Origin: Methyloversatilis thermotolerans | GTDB lineage: Bacteria > Pseudomonadota > Gammaproteobacteria > Burkholderiales > Rhodocyclaceae | Reading direction: 5' to 3' | DNA length: 64,000 nucleotides | Assembly: GCF_000372885.1 (NCBI RefSeq) | Contig: NZ_KB889967.1 | Span: forward strand, 3,113,430 to 3,177,429 | Shown: positions 7,758-19,104 of the stretch, piece by piece | Layout of the letters: each line of letters starts with the position of its first letter | How positions within the stretch are numbered: the first letter of the stretch is position 1 | Notes under the pieces: generated by a model | What the model saw: only the letters and a program-made list of their open reading frames with translations | What the model was told of the DNA's origin: nothing | Database searches by the model: none | Made by a program: the position numbers and the translations under genes

Positions 7758-10700
7758 TCAGGCAGCCCACCGTCGATGATGCGCAGCATGATCAACCGCG
7801 AGATCGAAGATGTTGTCGCACTTCTGCTTGAACGTCGTCCGGTCATAACTTTCTGGAAGGGCTTCATCCAGCACTCGCTCGATTTCCGACCGTACCTGTT
7901 GCATGGACTGACGATCCTTGAACCAATCCTGAACCAGCAGTTTGGGATGCTCGTCAATCAGACGCTTCAACAATCGCTTGGCCGCAAGCTTCACGCGCTG
8001 GGTCTCGTCCTGCGTCAGTGACGCCTTATTGAGCAGGTCGAACAGTTCCAGTTCGTCCTCGGTCAGGCCTTCACGGATGTGCCGCTCGGCCTCATCCTGC
8101 AGCTCCCTCGCGTAGGCCGTAAGTTCGTCATAGTAGTTCTCTGTCGAGGTAGCGCCGGAGTTGTAGGCGTCGATCACGTTCTGCAGCCGCTGCAGGAAGT
8201 CTACCCGCGTGCTGTTCTGCGCCAGCATCTCAGCCAGCTTGCGCTGCAGGAAGGCCTGCAGGTCGGCGATCTGGATGTTCTTGAACGGTGCCTGCTTGAA
8301 CTCCTCCCGCAGCTTCTCGACGTTGACCTTGCTCAGGTCCCAGGCCTTACCGCGCTGCACGATCTGGTACTGCGCCTCGAACTCCTTCGCGGAGAAGGCC
8401 TCGGTGTTGTCCACCACCACACTTGCGTCCAGCAGCACCTCGATGCGCCGCACCGCGCCGTCGATGTCGGTGCCTTCGACGACGCAGTCGATTATCCCCC
8501 GCAGGTATTGGAAGGCCGACACCACGCGGGCCAGCTTGCGGCCCAGCACCTCGGGCTTACAGGCCTCGTAGAGCGACGAGATCGTGTTCTCGTAGACGTT
8601 GAAGGACTTGCGCTGCTCGTCGCTGGCCAGCAGCGTGTCGGCAAAGCCGTTGAACTGGCCCAGCTTGGTGAACACGTCGCTGCGCTCCAGCGCCTCGTGC
8701 AGCGGCACGCCCTGGGCATGGCAGTAGGCCAGGCCCTGTTCGATGGCCTCATCCAGCAGCGTGAACAAATGGCTCTTGTCCCGCACCGGCAGTTCGTCAT
8801 CCTCGGGGCCGGCGGCATAGTCCTTCAGCGCCTTCTTCATGCGGCGGAAGACGTTGTAGTAGTCCACGATCTCGCCGTGCCGCTTGGCCACACCCAGGAT
8901 CTCGTGGCCGCTCACCCGGTTGGCCCGCGCGATGGTCTGCATCAGCGTGTGGCCCTGCATGGGCTTGTCCAGGTAGAGCGTGCTCACCGTGGGCGCATCG
9001 AAGCCCGTCAGCCACATCGCGCAGACGAACACCAGTTGCAGCGGGTGCTCCGGGTCCTTGAAGTTGAACTCGATGTCATGGCTGTGCTCATCCAGCGCAT
9101 TCATGCGCTGGCGGTGCGGCTTGATGTCGAGGCCCTTCTTGGCGAACTTCTCCTCCTCGCCCGCCTCCTCGCTGACGATGACCGCCATCTGCACCGTGCC
9201 CATCCACGCCTTGAGCTGCTTCAGCCGCTGGCGCTCCACGTCGTTGGTCGTGGAGGCGATGCGGCCGTTCAGCGCCTTGATCTCGGCCTTCCACAGCGCC
9301 TGCACCTTGTCGAACATCGTCACGGCGGTGAACTTGTCCACCGAGATGACGATGCCCTTGCCCAGGTAGCCACGGCGGGGGAAGTGGTAGACGATGTCGC
9401 GCGCAATCGTGTCCAGCCGGTCCTCGCGCTTGACGACCTCCATCTCCCGCGCGAATCGCTTCTCCAGCTTCTCCTGCGCCTCGCCATCCAGGTTCTCGTC
9501 TTCCAGGATCGCGGCGAATTCCTCGCTCAGGTCGTCGTTCTGGATCAGCACCTCCGGCACGCGCTTTTCGTAGAACAGCGGCACCGTGGCACCGTCCTCC
9601 ACGCTCTGCTGGAAGTTGTATTCCGACACGTAATCGCCGAACCAGGCATTCGTCTTGCGCTCCTGGCCCAGCAGCGGCGTGCCGGTGAAGGCCAGGTAGT
9701 TCGCGTTCGGCAGGCCGGCGCGCATGTTCTCGGCCAAGCCGGCGTACTGGGTCCGGTGCGCCTCGTCCACGATGACGACGATGTCGTCGCGGTCGGACAG
9801 CAGCGGGTAGTCCTTGCCCTTCTCGAAGCGGAACTTCTGGATCAGCGTGAACACCACGCGCTTGTTCTTGCCCAGCATCTCGCGCAGTTGCGCGCTGCCC
9901 TTGGGCCGCACATCGTCCTTGGGCGCCACCACGCCGGTATGCAGGAAGTTGCGGTAAATCTGCCCGTCCAGGTCGTCCCGGTCGGTGACCACCACGAAGC
10001 TGAAGTTGCCGGTGAGCTTGCGGAAGATCTTGCGCGTGTAGAAGACCATCGAGAAGCTCTTGCCCGAGCCCTGGGTGTGCCAGAACACGCCCAGCTTGCC
10101 GCCCAGCTCGCGTCGGCGCCTGAACTGCTCGAAGGCGTTGTTCACGCCAATGAACTGGTGGTTCTGTGCGATGACCTTCTGCGTCTCGCGGTAGAACACG
10201 CAGAAGTTCTCCACGTAGTCCAGCAGCCGCTCGGGCTTCAGCAGGCCCAGCACCACCCGCTCGACGCTCAGACCCTGGGCGGCAATGGCCGGGCGGTCCA
10301 GCTTTTCCTTCTCGTCGTTCACCCGCAGCCAGGTGAAGAAGTGCTCCCACTGCGCGGTGATGCTGCCCAGCCGGGTCTCGATGCCATTGCTCAGCAGGCA
10401 CAGCGCATTGGCGGCGAACAACTGCGGGATCTCGGCCTTGTAGGTGGTGAGGTTGTCGTCGAAGGCCGCGCGGAGCTTCACGTTGCTGTTCTTCAGCTCG
10501 ATGAACACCAGCGGCAGGCCGTTCACGTACAGCAGCACGTCGGGCCGGCGGTAGCCATGCTCGCCGCGCACCCAGAGCTGGCTCACCGCCAGGTAGTGGT
10601 TGCGGCCGGTGCGCGGGTCGTGCGCGTCGAAGTCGATCACCTTCAGCCGCTCGGTCACCGTCTGCCCGGCCTGCGGCCCGGCCTCTGGCTTGTAGGTCAC

Positions 10701-11018
10701 GGGCACGCCATCGCGGATCAGTGCGTCCAGCTCGCGGTTGGCCGCCACCAGGCTCATCGCCGTGCGCGGCTGCACCAGTTGGGCCAGGGCCTGGTCCACC
10801 GCGTGGGCCGGGGCCTGCGGGTTCAGCCGCTCCAGCGCGGCGCGCACACGGTCGGCCAGGATGACCTCGCGCTTGTCGGCGCGGCCGGACCCGTCGTTCA
10901 GGTCATCAGGTTGGGCCGTGAAGCAGTTCAGCGCATCGAAGCCGCATTGCTGCTCCAGCCGCTGCAGCAGGGCCTGCTCGATGTCGTCCTCGCTGATGAA
11001 ATTCTTCGCGGCGGCCAC
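7758..11018 (-). CDS. hsdR: Type I restriction enzyme, R subunit (HsdR)
   Basis: 1086 residues, the ATP-driven DNA translocase and nuclease of a type I restriction system. Seen in order: nuclease motif RRPD (157-160) with IELK (173-176); Walker A GSGKS (317-321); DEAH box (418-421); further helicase motifs (FTGTPLL, TIARANRVSG); and a helical C-terminus for M2S1 binding. The start is GTG at 11018 with GGGAGG about 5 bp upstream. It is the last gene of hsdM-hsdS-hsdR, but an insertion sequence now sits 46 bp upstream and cuts it off from the hsdM promoter. The reading frame is intact, so the protein is probably made only if the IS supplies or passes transcription. Confidence 0.95.
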   Translation of the reverse strand: MAAAKNFISEDDIEQALLQRLEQQCGFDALNCFTAQPDDLNDGSGRADKREVILADRVRAALERLNPQAPAHAVDQALAQLVQPRTAMSLVAANRELDALIRDGVPVTYKPEAGPQAGQTVTERLKVIDFDAHDPRTGRNHYLAVSQLWVRGEHGYRRPDVLLYVNGLPLVFIELKNSNVKLRAAFDDNLTTYKAEIPQLFAANALCLLSNGIETRLGSITAQWEHFFTWLRVNDEKEKLDRPAIAAQGLSVERVVLGLLKPERLLDYVENFCVFYRETQKVIAQNHQFIGVNNAFEQFRRRRELGGKLGVFWHTQGSGKSFSMVFYTRKIFRKLTGNFSFVVVTDRDDLDGQIYRNFLHTGVVAPKDDVRPKGSAQLREMLGKNKRVVFTLIQKFRFEKGKDYPLLSDRDDIVVIVDEAHRTQYAGLAENMRAGLPNANYLAFTGTPLLGQERKTNAWFGDYVSEYNFQQSVEDGATVPLFYEKRVPEVLIQNDDLSEEFAAILEDENLDGEAQEKLEKRFAREMEVVKREDRLDTIARDIVYHFPRRGYLGKGIVISVDKFTAVTMFDKVQALWKAEIKALNGRIASTTNDVERQRLKQLKAWMGTVQMAVIVSEEAGEEEKFAKKGLDIKPHRQRMNALDEHSHDIEFNFKDPEHPLQLVFVCAMWLTGFDAPTVSTLYLDKPMQGHTLMQTIARANRVSGHEILGVAKRHGEIVDYYNVFRRMKKALKDYAAGPEDDELPVRDKSHLFTLLDEAIEQGLAYCHAQGVPLHEALERSDVFTKLGQFNGFADTLLASDEQRKSFNVYENTISSLYEACKPEVLGRKLARVVSAFQYLRGIIDCVVEGTDIDGAVRRIEVLLDASVVVDNTEAFSAKEFEAQYQIVQRGKAWDLSKVNVEKLREEFKQAPFKNIQIADLQAFLQRKLAEMLAQNSTRVDFLQRLQNVIDAYNSGATSTENYYDELTAYARELQDEAERHIREGLTEDELELFDLLNKASLTQDETQRVKLAAKRLLKRLIDEHPKLLVQDWFKDRQSMQQVRSEIERVLDEALPESYDRTTFKQKCDNIFDLAVDHAAHHRRWAA

Positions 11019-11064
11019 GGCACCTCCCTGGTGTTGCCGGTTGTGGAGAAGACCTGCTAACGAC

Positions 11065-11080
11065 GCTGTAGAAAAACCCC
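11065..11080 (+). repeat. Left terminal inverted repeat of the IS
   Basis: GCTGTAGAAAAACCCC, exact complement of the sequence at the other end of the element. Confidence 0.85.
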
Positions 11081-11235
11081 ATTCCGGGGCAAGCAGTTGC
11101 TTCCGGCCCTCGCCGGTTCGAAGTCGTTCTTCCTCATTTCAGTCTCGCGATCTTCGCTTCATCGTCGTCTCCTGAGGTCTGCCTCGGCCGCTGCCCGGCG
11201 CACTCGAATGGCGTCGGTGTCGGCCGCCAGCTTAC

Positions 11236-12774
11236 CTAGTTCGCGTAGCCATGGTGCCCGAGCTTTTCGATGTTGTGCACCAGGCAGTACAGCTTCCATT
11301 GCCCATCGACCTTGCTGCGTCCGCGCAGCGTGAAGCGGGTGAGCCGCTTGTTGTGGCGCAGATTGCCGAACACGGGTTCGACGGTGGCGAAGCGCGCGGC
11401 GATCATCCGTTTGCCCTCAATTGAATCGATGCGCCGCTTCATCCGCTCGGTGTGTGATTCGATGCCATCGCGCTTGCCGCGGAAGAAGGCGACCTGTCGC
11501 ACCTTCGTCGTCTCCGGCGTGCGCAGGCAACGGGTGCGCAGCGCGCACGGCACGCAGTCGCGCTCGGCGCCGGTGTACTTCGTGGCGGCGTAGCCGTTGA
11601 TCGTGCAGTCGCCGCCGTTGCGATACAGCCGCTTGCCCGCCGGGCAGATGCAGTGGCTGCGGTCGTCCGCTTCGGTGAAGTCGGTATTGGCGTAGCGCTT
11701 GTTCTTGCTGGCGCTGCGCGCTGCCTTCGCCTTGTCACTCTTATCCCACAGCGCATCGGGCTTGGCTCTGTGCTTCGCCTGATCGGCGTACCTCGGGTCG
11801 CGCTGCCGGTAGCCGTTGTCACAGATCCAGGCTGGAATGTTTCGGCTATCCAGTCCAGCGAGATTCTTCTCGGAGTGATAGCCGGCGTCGGCGCAGATCG
11901 CCGTGTCGGTGTGGCGCTGTGGTGCGCAGGCATCGATCACCGGCAGCAGCAGTTCCTGTTCCGAGCCCGTGCCGTGCGCCTGCGCATCGACCACGATCTG
12001 GTGCGCGGCATCGACCGCCGCTACGCCGGTATAGCCCTGGATCACGCCCTTGGCGGTGGCCATCTTGGCCGAGTCGTTGTCGGTGCGGTTACTCAGGCGC
12101 ACCCCGCCCTTGGCGCCGCGCCGCTCGTCCGGATTGAGCGCGAGCCAGTCGCGTATCTTTGCCGCTTCGTGACTCAAGCGTTCGCGGGTGCGCTGTGCGC
12201 GGGCGGCCTCGTCGTCGCAACCGGCGGCATCGCGCGCCTTCTGCTCCTCGATCATGCGCTGCACGGCCGCGTCCATCTTCGCCGCCTCGCGCTCGAAATC
12301 GGCACGCGTGCCGCTCTTGGCCTTCGATGCGTTCGACGGCAGCTTCACGCCGTCGATGGCAAAGAGCTCGCGGCCGATCAGGCCCTGGCGGTCGCATACC
12401 AGCAGCACCTGGGTGAACAGCGCCTGGGCCTCGTCACCCAGCGTGCTGATGAAGTGCGCAACCGTGGTGAAGTGCGGGGCGCTGTCGCCGGAGACGGCCA
12501 TGAACAGCACGTTGTGGCGGCAGGCGGTGGCGATGGAGCGGGAACTGAGCACGCCGCGCGAGTAGGCGAGCAGCACGATCTTGAGCAGCACCGCCGGATC
12601 GAAGGCCGGGGCACCGCCGGCGTCGTTGGCGTAGCGGGCACGGAGGACGGAAAGATCGAGGTCGTTGTCGACCAGGTGGCAGAGCGCGAACTCGAAGGTG
12701 CCGGGCAGCACCTGTTGCGCGAAATCGACCGGGATGAGCTTCAGGCCGTAGTCGGGGGTCTTGAATCGCGGCAT
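11236..12774 (-). CDS. IS1182-family transposase
   Basis: 512 residues, DDE transposase of the IS5/IS1182 type. The likely catalytic residues are D141 (FAIDGVKLPSNAS), D296 (ICADAGYHSEKNL) and E466 (VEPVFGNLRHNKR). A Cys-rich stretch before the last domain (CICPAG, CVPCALRTRC) is typical of the family. N-terminal helices (residues 20-130) form the DNA-binding part. The ATG at 12774 starts 64 bp inside the right end of the element. The gene runs in the same direction as the hsd operon, so readthrough could reach hsdR. Confidence 0.92.
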   Translation of the reverse strand: MPRFKTPDYGLKLIPVDFAQQVLPGTFEFALCHLVDNDLDLSVLRARYANDAGGAPAFDPAVLLKIVLLAYSRGVLSSRSIATACRHNVLFMAVSGDSAPHFTTVAHFISTLGDEAQALFTQVLLVCDRQGLIGRELFAIDGVKLPSNASKAKSGTRADFEREAAKMDAAVQRMIEEQKARDAAGCDDEAARAQRTRERLSHEAAKIRDWLALNPDERRGAKGGVRLSNRTDNDSAKMATAKGVIQGYTGVAAVDAAHQIVVDAQAHGTGSEQELLLPVIDACAPQRHTDTAICADAGYHSEKNLAGLDSRNIPAWICDNGYRQRDPRYADQAKHRAKPDALWDKSDKAKAARSASKNKRYANTDFTEADDRSHCICPAGKRLYRNGGDCTINGYAATKYTGAERDCVPCALRTRCLRTPETTKVRQVAFFRGKRDGIESHTERMKRRIDSIEGKRMIAARFATVEPVFGNLRHNKRLTRFTLRGRSKVDGQWKLYCLVHNIEKLGHHGYAN

Positions 12775-12838
12775 CGCAGGGCTCCGCAGAGGCGATGCGC
12801 AATCATAACAACGGCATGTGAACGGTGGGGCGGAAGGA

Positions 12839-12854
12839 GGGGTTTTTCTACAGC
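12839..12854 (-). repeat. Right terminal inverted repeat of the IS
   Basis: Exact complement of the left repeat; ends one base before the hsdS stop codon. Confidence 0.85.
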
Positions 12855-12855
12855 C

Positions 12856-14142
12856 TCAACGGGCTATCGCCTCACCACGCGGCGCGGCCTCTGCGGGCGG
12901 CGGCTGCATGCTGGGCGGGAACTGGATGTCTAACGCGTCGACGCGGAGTTTGCCGGAGATCAGGCGCGGGAGCAGGGCGTCGCGGGTAGCGCGGAGGCGG
13001 GCGTTGGCTCGGCGCAGCATTAGCGACTGCTCGTAGATGGGCCCGGCTACTTCGTTGTACCTGTCACGAAGGCCGTCGCCGGGGTTGACCAGCGGAATGA
13101 TCTTGAACGTATCCATGACCACGTTGTCGAAGACGCCAGAGTTGGAGACTCCTTTGATCACATCGACTGCGCACCTCAGCCCGGCAAACACGAAGTACGG
13201 CTTCTTATCGAGCTTGGGGACCAGTGCGTAGCAGGACTGGTTCATGGCCATCGGCTCACCGGACAACACCAGGTTGCCAACCGTGCCCCGTGCGGTGATA
13301 AAGATCGTGTGCTTGGGGAAGAGCCTGGATGCGCAGTTCTCCAAGCCCAGTTCGGTGATGTTCTGCTCGGTCTGCAGGCAATACGCACCGTCGTGCGAAT
13401 CCTTCGGAGAGAAGAAGGGGATCTCACCACCCCAGTATTGGCTGACCTCGGTGCTTGGCGTGCCACCACCTTGAACCTGCACCATTGCGGCGGCCGTTGA
13501 TGCCTGCCAGCCCAAAGGCATTCCCCGCTCGTGTGCCGCCGTTTCATAGCCAGGAAACCGCATCCGCACAAACCACTCGCGGTAGATCTCCTCGGCCATG
13601 GACTCCAGCAAGGCGATGCGGCACTGGTTGTTGGCGATCAGGTCGTTCAGGCCAACGAGGACGGCTGCGATCTTGTCTTGCTCGGCCCGAGGCGGCAGTC
13701 GCAGCTTCAACTCCTTCGCGACCGTCACATTGAAGTGCTGCTGCGCGGCACCGACCAGATTGCCGCCAACCAGGTTCTGCCCAAACGAGGAATTGAAGAC
13801 GGCAGCGATGTAGTGCGGATTCAACTCCGCGCCAGGGCGCAGGATGACGAGGTCACTGCAGTTGGCATCTGGCAGATCAGCCGGAATCACGCAGGCTGTG
13901 CCGGGATACCCGGTTCGAACGATGGCCACATCGCCAGGGCGCAACTTCGACTTCTTGATGGCATCGTGGAACGACTCAGGGATGTACTTCAAGTCGTTGT
14001 AGTTGAGCCTGAACGGCTGGATGTTCAGTGACCGCAGGAATGGGACACCGGCTTCGATGTACTGATCGGCCATGGAGCCAACGAAGCCCACGGTCACGTA
14101 CTCGCTCACCTCTTTGAGCTTGATGTCGCGCCAACCGTTCAC
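12856..14142 (-). CDS. hsdS: Type I restriction-modification specificity subunit (HsdS)
   Basis: 428 residues that select the bipartite DNA target for the HsdM methylase and HsdR nuclease. Two target-recognition domains, roughly residues 1-180 and 200-400, each end in a conserved helix (PPRAEQDKIAAVLVGLNDLI and ANARLRATRDALLPRLISGK). Specificity cannot be read from the sequence. The start is GTG directly after the hsdM TAA with no gap, indicating coupling. The C-terminus LRVDALDIQFPP followed by a Pro/Ala-rich tail ends one base from the IS tip, so the protein seems complete. Confidence 0.92.
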   Translation of the reverse strand: MNGWRDIKLKEVSEYVTVGFVGSMADQYIEAGVPFLRSLNIQPFRLNYNDLKYIPESFHDAIKKSKLRPGDVAIVRTGYPGTACVIPADLPDANCSDLVILRPGAELNPHYIAAVFNSSFGQNLVGGNLVGAAQQHFNVTVAKELKLRLPPRAEQDKIAAVLVGLNDLIANNQCRIALLESMAEEIYREWFVRMRFPGYETAAHERGMPLGWQASTAAAMVQVQGGGTPSTEVSQYWGGEIPFFSPKDSHDGAYCLQTEQNITELGLENCASRLFPKHTIFITARGTVGNLVLSGEPMAMNQSCYALVPKLDKKPYFVFAGLRCAVDVIKGVSNSGVFDNVVMDTFKIIPLVNPGDGLRDRYNEVAGPIYEQSLMLRRANARLRATRDALLPRLISGKLRVDALDIQFPPSMQPPPAEAAPRGEAIAR

Positions 14143-16257
14143 TTAGCCAACCTCGCAGATGATCTTGAGGTTGGCGTCGATGACAGCCTTCAAACGCAGC
14201 GCTGCGCCGTCAAGCTCGTCCAACTCATCCATGGACGACTGCAGGTCCGCCAGGAACTCTTCCTCCGTTTTCCCATCCTCCTCAATCACCACGCCCACAT
14301 ACCGCCCCGGGTTCAGCGACCAATCCTGCTCCGCGATCTCCTCGCGGCTGGCCAGCTTGCACAAGCCGGTGACGTCTTCGTAGGCAGCGTGGGGGAAGCG
14401 CTCCTGCAGCCAGCTCACATGCTGGTAGTACAGCTCGGCGGCCTTCAGCTCGTCGTGCAGGGCCTGCACCGCGGCCTTCACGCCCTTGGTCTGGCGGTTG
14501 GCGGTGGCGCGCTTGCCGTCTGCCTTGGCGGCCTCGGCCTTGCGCTTGTCCATCTCGCGGATGGCCTTGTCCAGCGCCTTCACGGCCGCGTGCAGGCCGG
14601 TGAAGAAGGGCGTGAACTGGGCGCGCAGCAGGTGCTGGGCTTGGTTGCGCTCGTCCACGCTGTGCTTCTGGCCGCGGGTGCGCTCGTGCTGGTCCTGCGC
14701 CTGCGCCAGCGCGGCGAGCTGGCCCCACTGGGCCTGCAGCGCGGCAATGGCGTCGCGCGCGGCCTGGCTGGTTTGGGCATCGGCCGCCTCTTCGGCCAGC
14801 ACGGCCAACAGCCTCTCGCTCAGGGCGGGCAGGTGCTCGGCGGCTTCCTTGAGCTGCGCCATGCCTTGGTGCAGGTAGCGGTCCACCTGGTCCACGAACT
14901 CCTGGCGGCGGCCCTTGTGCAGGCGGGGGATGAGGGCGATGTTCTGGATCTGCTCGTCGCTCAGCTCGCGGTGGGCGCGGTCCACCTGCGTGAAGATGTT
15001 GCGGGCGTCGATGAACAGCACCTTGTCATCGGTCTTGCCCTTGTCGAAGAACCACAGCGTGGCCGGGAGCGTGACGGTGTAGAACAGGTTGGACGGCAGC
15101 GTGAGCATGCCGTAGATGAGGTTCTGCTCAATGAGCGTGCGGCGGATGTCGGCCTCGGAGTGGCGGGCATCGCTGGCCGAGTTGGCCATCACCAGCGCGG
15201 CTCGGCCGCCGGGCTTGAGCGACGTGGCAAACAGGTTGATCCAGAGGTAGTTGCCGTTGGGCACGGTCTCGACGGCCTTTTCCTTGCCGTCCTTGCCCGC
15301 CGCACCCTTGGCCTTGGTCTTGTTGCGGGGTACGCCGTAGGTGTTGAAGCGGCGGTCTTTCTCCACGGCGTCCAGCGTCACGTCGTCCACGTTGAACGGC
15401 GGGTTGGCCATCACGTAGTCGAAGGCGCCGAAGGCGTTGAAGGGGTCTTCGTAGTAGGTGTTGGCCTGCTTGATGTCGCCGCGCAGGTTGTTCACCGCGA
15501 GGTTCATCTTGGCGAGCTTCACCGTCTCCAGCGTCTTCTCGGTGCCGCAGACGAACACGTCCAGGTCGGCCGCCTTGTCGGCCTGGTGCTGGTGGATGAA
15601 ATCGGCCGACTGCACGAACATGCCACCCGAGCCGCAGGCGGGGTCAAACACCTTGCCGCCATGGGGCTCGATGATCTCGGTCATCAGCTTGACGACGGAG
15701 CGCGGCGTGAAGAACTCGCCGCCGCCCTGGCCCTCGCTGAGTGCGAAGTTGGCGAGGAAGTACTCGTAGATCTGGCCGAACACATCGCCCGAGGCATCGA
15801 CCGGGATGTCGGAGAACAGCTTGAGCAGATCCTTGGGGATGTGCTGGTTCTTGGGGCTGCGGGTGAAGCGGTCGTACTCCTCCTGCGGCAGTACGCCCAG
15901 CAGCTCGGGTTTTGTATTCGCGATGCTGGCCATTGCCGTGCGTATGGCCTGAGCGATGTTCTGCTGTTCAGGCAGGTTCAACAAGTAGTCATAGCGCGCG
16001 TGGGGGTTCAGGTAGAAGCCGCACTTTTCGATCGCGACTTCCTCGAGACTCCGTTCTCGCCGCGTGCCTTTAAGTTTTTCGTATTCCTGGAGGATGGCAG
16101 CTTCGTGCTGTCGGTACTTGTTGTCGGCAAACTTGAGAAATATCAGGCCAAGGACAGGCGTGCTGTACTCGCTGGCCTTGAGGTCCGAGTTGGCGCGGAG
16201 CTTGTCAGCGGCGGCCCACAGGTCGCGCTCCAGCTTTTTGAGTTGTTCTCTATTCAC
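14143..16257 (-). CDS. hsdM: Type I restriction-modification methylase subunit (HsdM)
   Basis: 704 residues, adenine-N6 DNA methyltransferase. An N-terminal helical domain (LERDLWAAADKLRANSDLKA) is followed by the catalytic domain with SAM motif I FDPACGSGG (204-212) and catalytic NPPF (285-288). A long charged C-terminal part from about residue 470 has coiled-coil character and contacts HsdS. Longer than the classical ~520-residue subunits but normal for this subfamily. The start is GTG at 16257 with no strong ribosome site. It is the first gene of the operon; the promoter should lie between it and the gyrB terminator. Confidence 0.93.
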   Translation of the reverse strand: MNREQLKKLERDLWAAADKLRANSDLKASEYSTPVLGLIFLKFADNKYRQHEAAILQEYEKLKGTRRERSLEEVAIEKCGFYLNPHARYDYLLNLPEQQNIAQAIRTAMASIANTKPELLGVLPQEEYDRFTRSPKNQHIPKDLLKLFSDIPVDASGDVFGQIYEYFLANFALSEGQGGGEFFTPRSVVKLMTEIIEPHGGKVFDPACGSGGMFVQSADFIHQHQADKAADLDVFVCGTEKTLETVKLAKMNLAVNNLRGDIKQANTYYEDPFNAFGAFDYVMANPPFNVDDVTLDAVEKDRRFNTYGVPRNKTKAKGAAGKDGKEKAVETVPNGNYLWINLFATSLKPGGRAALVMANSASDARHSEADIRRTLIEQNLIYGMLTLPSNLFYTVTLPATLWFFDKGKTDDKVLFIDARNIFTQVDRAHRELSDEQIQNIALIPRLHKGRRQEFVDQVDRYLHQGMAQLKEAAEHLPALSERLLAVLAEEAADAQTSQAARDAIAALQAQWGQLAALAQAQDQHERTRGQKHSVDERNQAQHLLRAQFTPFFTGLHAAVKALDKAIREMDKRKAEAAKADGKRATANRQTKGVKAAVQALHDELKAAELYYQHVSWLQERFPHAAYEDVTGLCKLASREEIAEQDWSLNPGRYVGVVIEEDGKTEEEFLADLQSSMDELDELDGAALRLKAVIDANLKIICEVG

Positions 16258-16406
16258 AGATAGTTAGGTGACGGTCGTGTGAAAAAGCTTGGTGGCGGGC
16301 CAACACGGCACACGCCAAATTCGGCCACAGATGATACTTATCTGCCTCGCACCAAGCGCTCTATCGCTTGTTGTTCAAACCAGACGTCCACCGTTCCAGT
16401 AAGTTG

Positions 16407-16436
16407 AAAAAACGAAAGCTCCTTGCGGAGCTTTCG
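16407..16436 (-). terminator. Rho-independent terminator after gyrB
   Basis: A perfect 10-bp stem (CGAAAGCTCC / GGAGCTTTCG, 4-nt loop) followed on the minus strand by six T. It lies about 70 bp past the gyrB stop and insulates the hsd operon. The rest of 16258-16504 shows no gene. Confidence 0.9.
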
Positions 16437-16504
16437 TCGCTATATATGACATTGATTTCGCAGAAACTTCGCTGAGGGCTCAGTAACGGCTGTGTCCGTC
16501 AAGA

Positions 16505-19048
<2,544 letters not shown>

Positions 19049-19050
19049 TC

Positions 19051-19083
19051 AAAAAACGGAAACGCCCGGCACAGGGCCGGGCG
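19051..19083 (-). terminator. Rho-independent terminator between dnaN and gyrB
   Basis: An 8-bp GC stem (CGCCCGGC / GCCGGGCG, 5-nt loop), followed on the minus strand by TTTCCGTTTTTT. It lies about 20 bp past the dnaN stop, so gyrB probably has its own promoter in the ~40 bp left, or depends on readthrough. Confidence 0.75.
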
Positions 19084-19104
19084 GTGGCTGCGGGTGCGCG
19101 CGGC

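Larger units (their letters stand above)
11065..12854 (-). mobile_element. IS1182-family insertion sequence
   Basis: About 1.79 kb bounded by perfect 16-bp inverted repeats, GCTGTAGAAAAACCCC at 11065-11080 and its complement at 12839-12854. It contains one transposase gene read leftward. It lies between hsdS and hsdR: its right tip is one base from the hsdS stop and its left tip is 46 bp before hsdR. No matching target duplication could be seen at the two junctions. The element looks intact. Confidence 0.85.

Noticed and set aside
8079-11060. Very long open frame (993 codons) opposite hsdR
   Set aside because: Low-complexity Leu/His/Gln/Arg-rich translation with no family look; it mirrors the codon pattern of hsdR in high-GC DNA.
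11050-12870. Target-site duplication of the IS
   Set aside because: Left flank ...AACGAC and right flank CTCAAC... share no direct repeat at the tips; may be lost or absent.
14389-16263. Long open frame opposite hsdM, and a similar one opposite gyrB (16844-19240)
   Set aside because: Antisense shadows of strongly recognised genes; no ribosome sites or domains.
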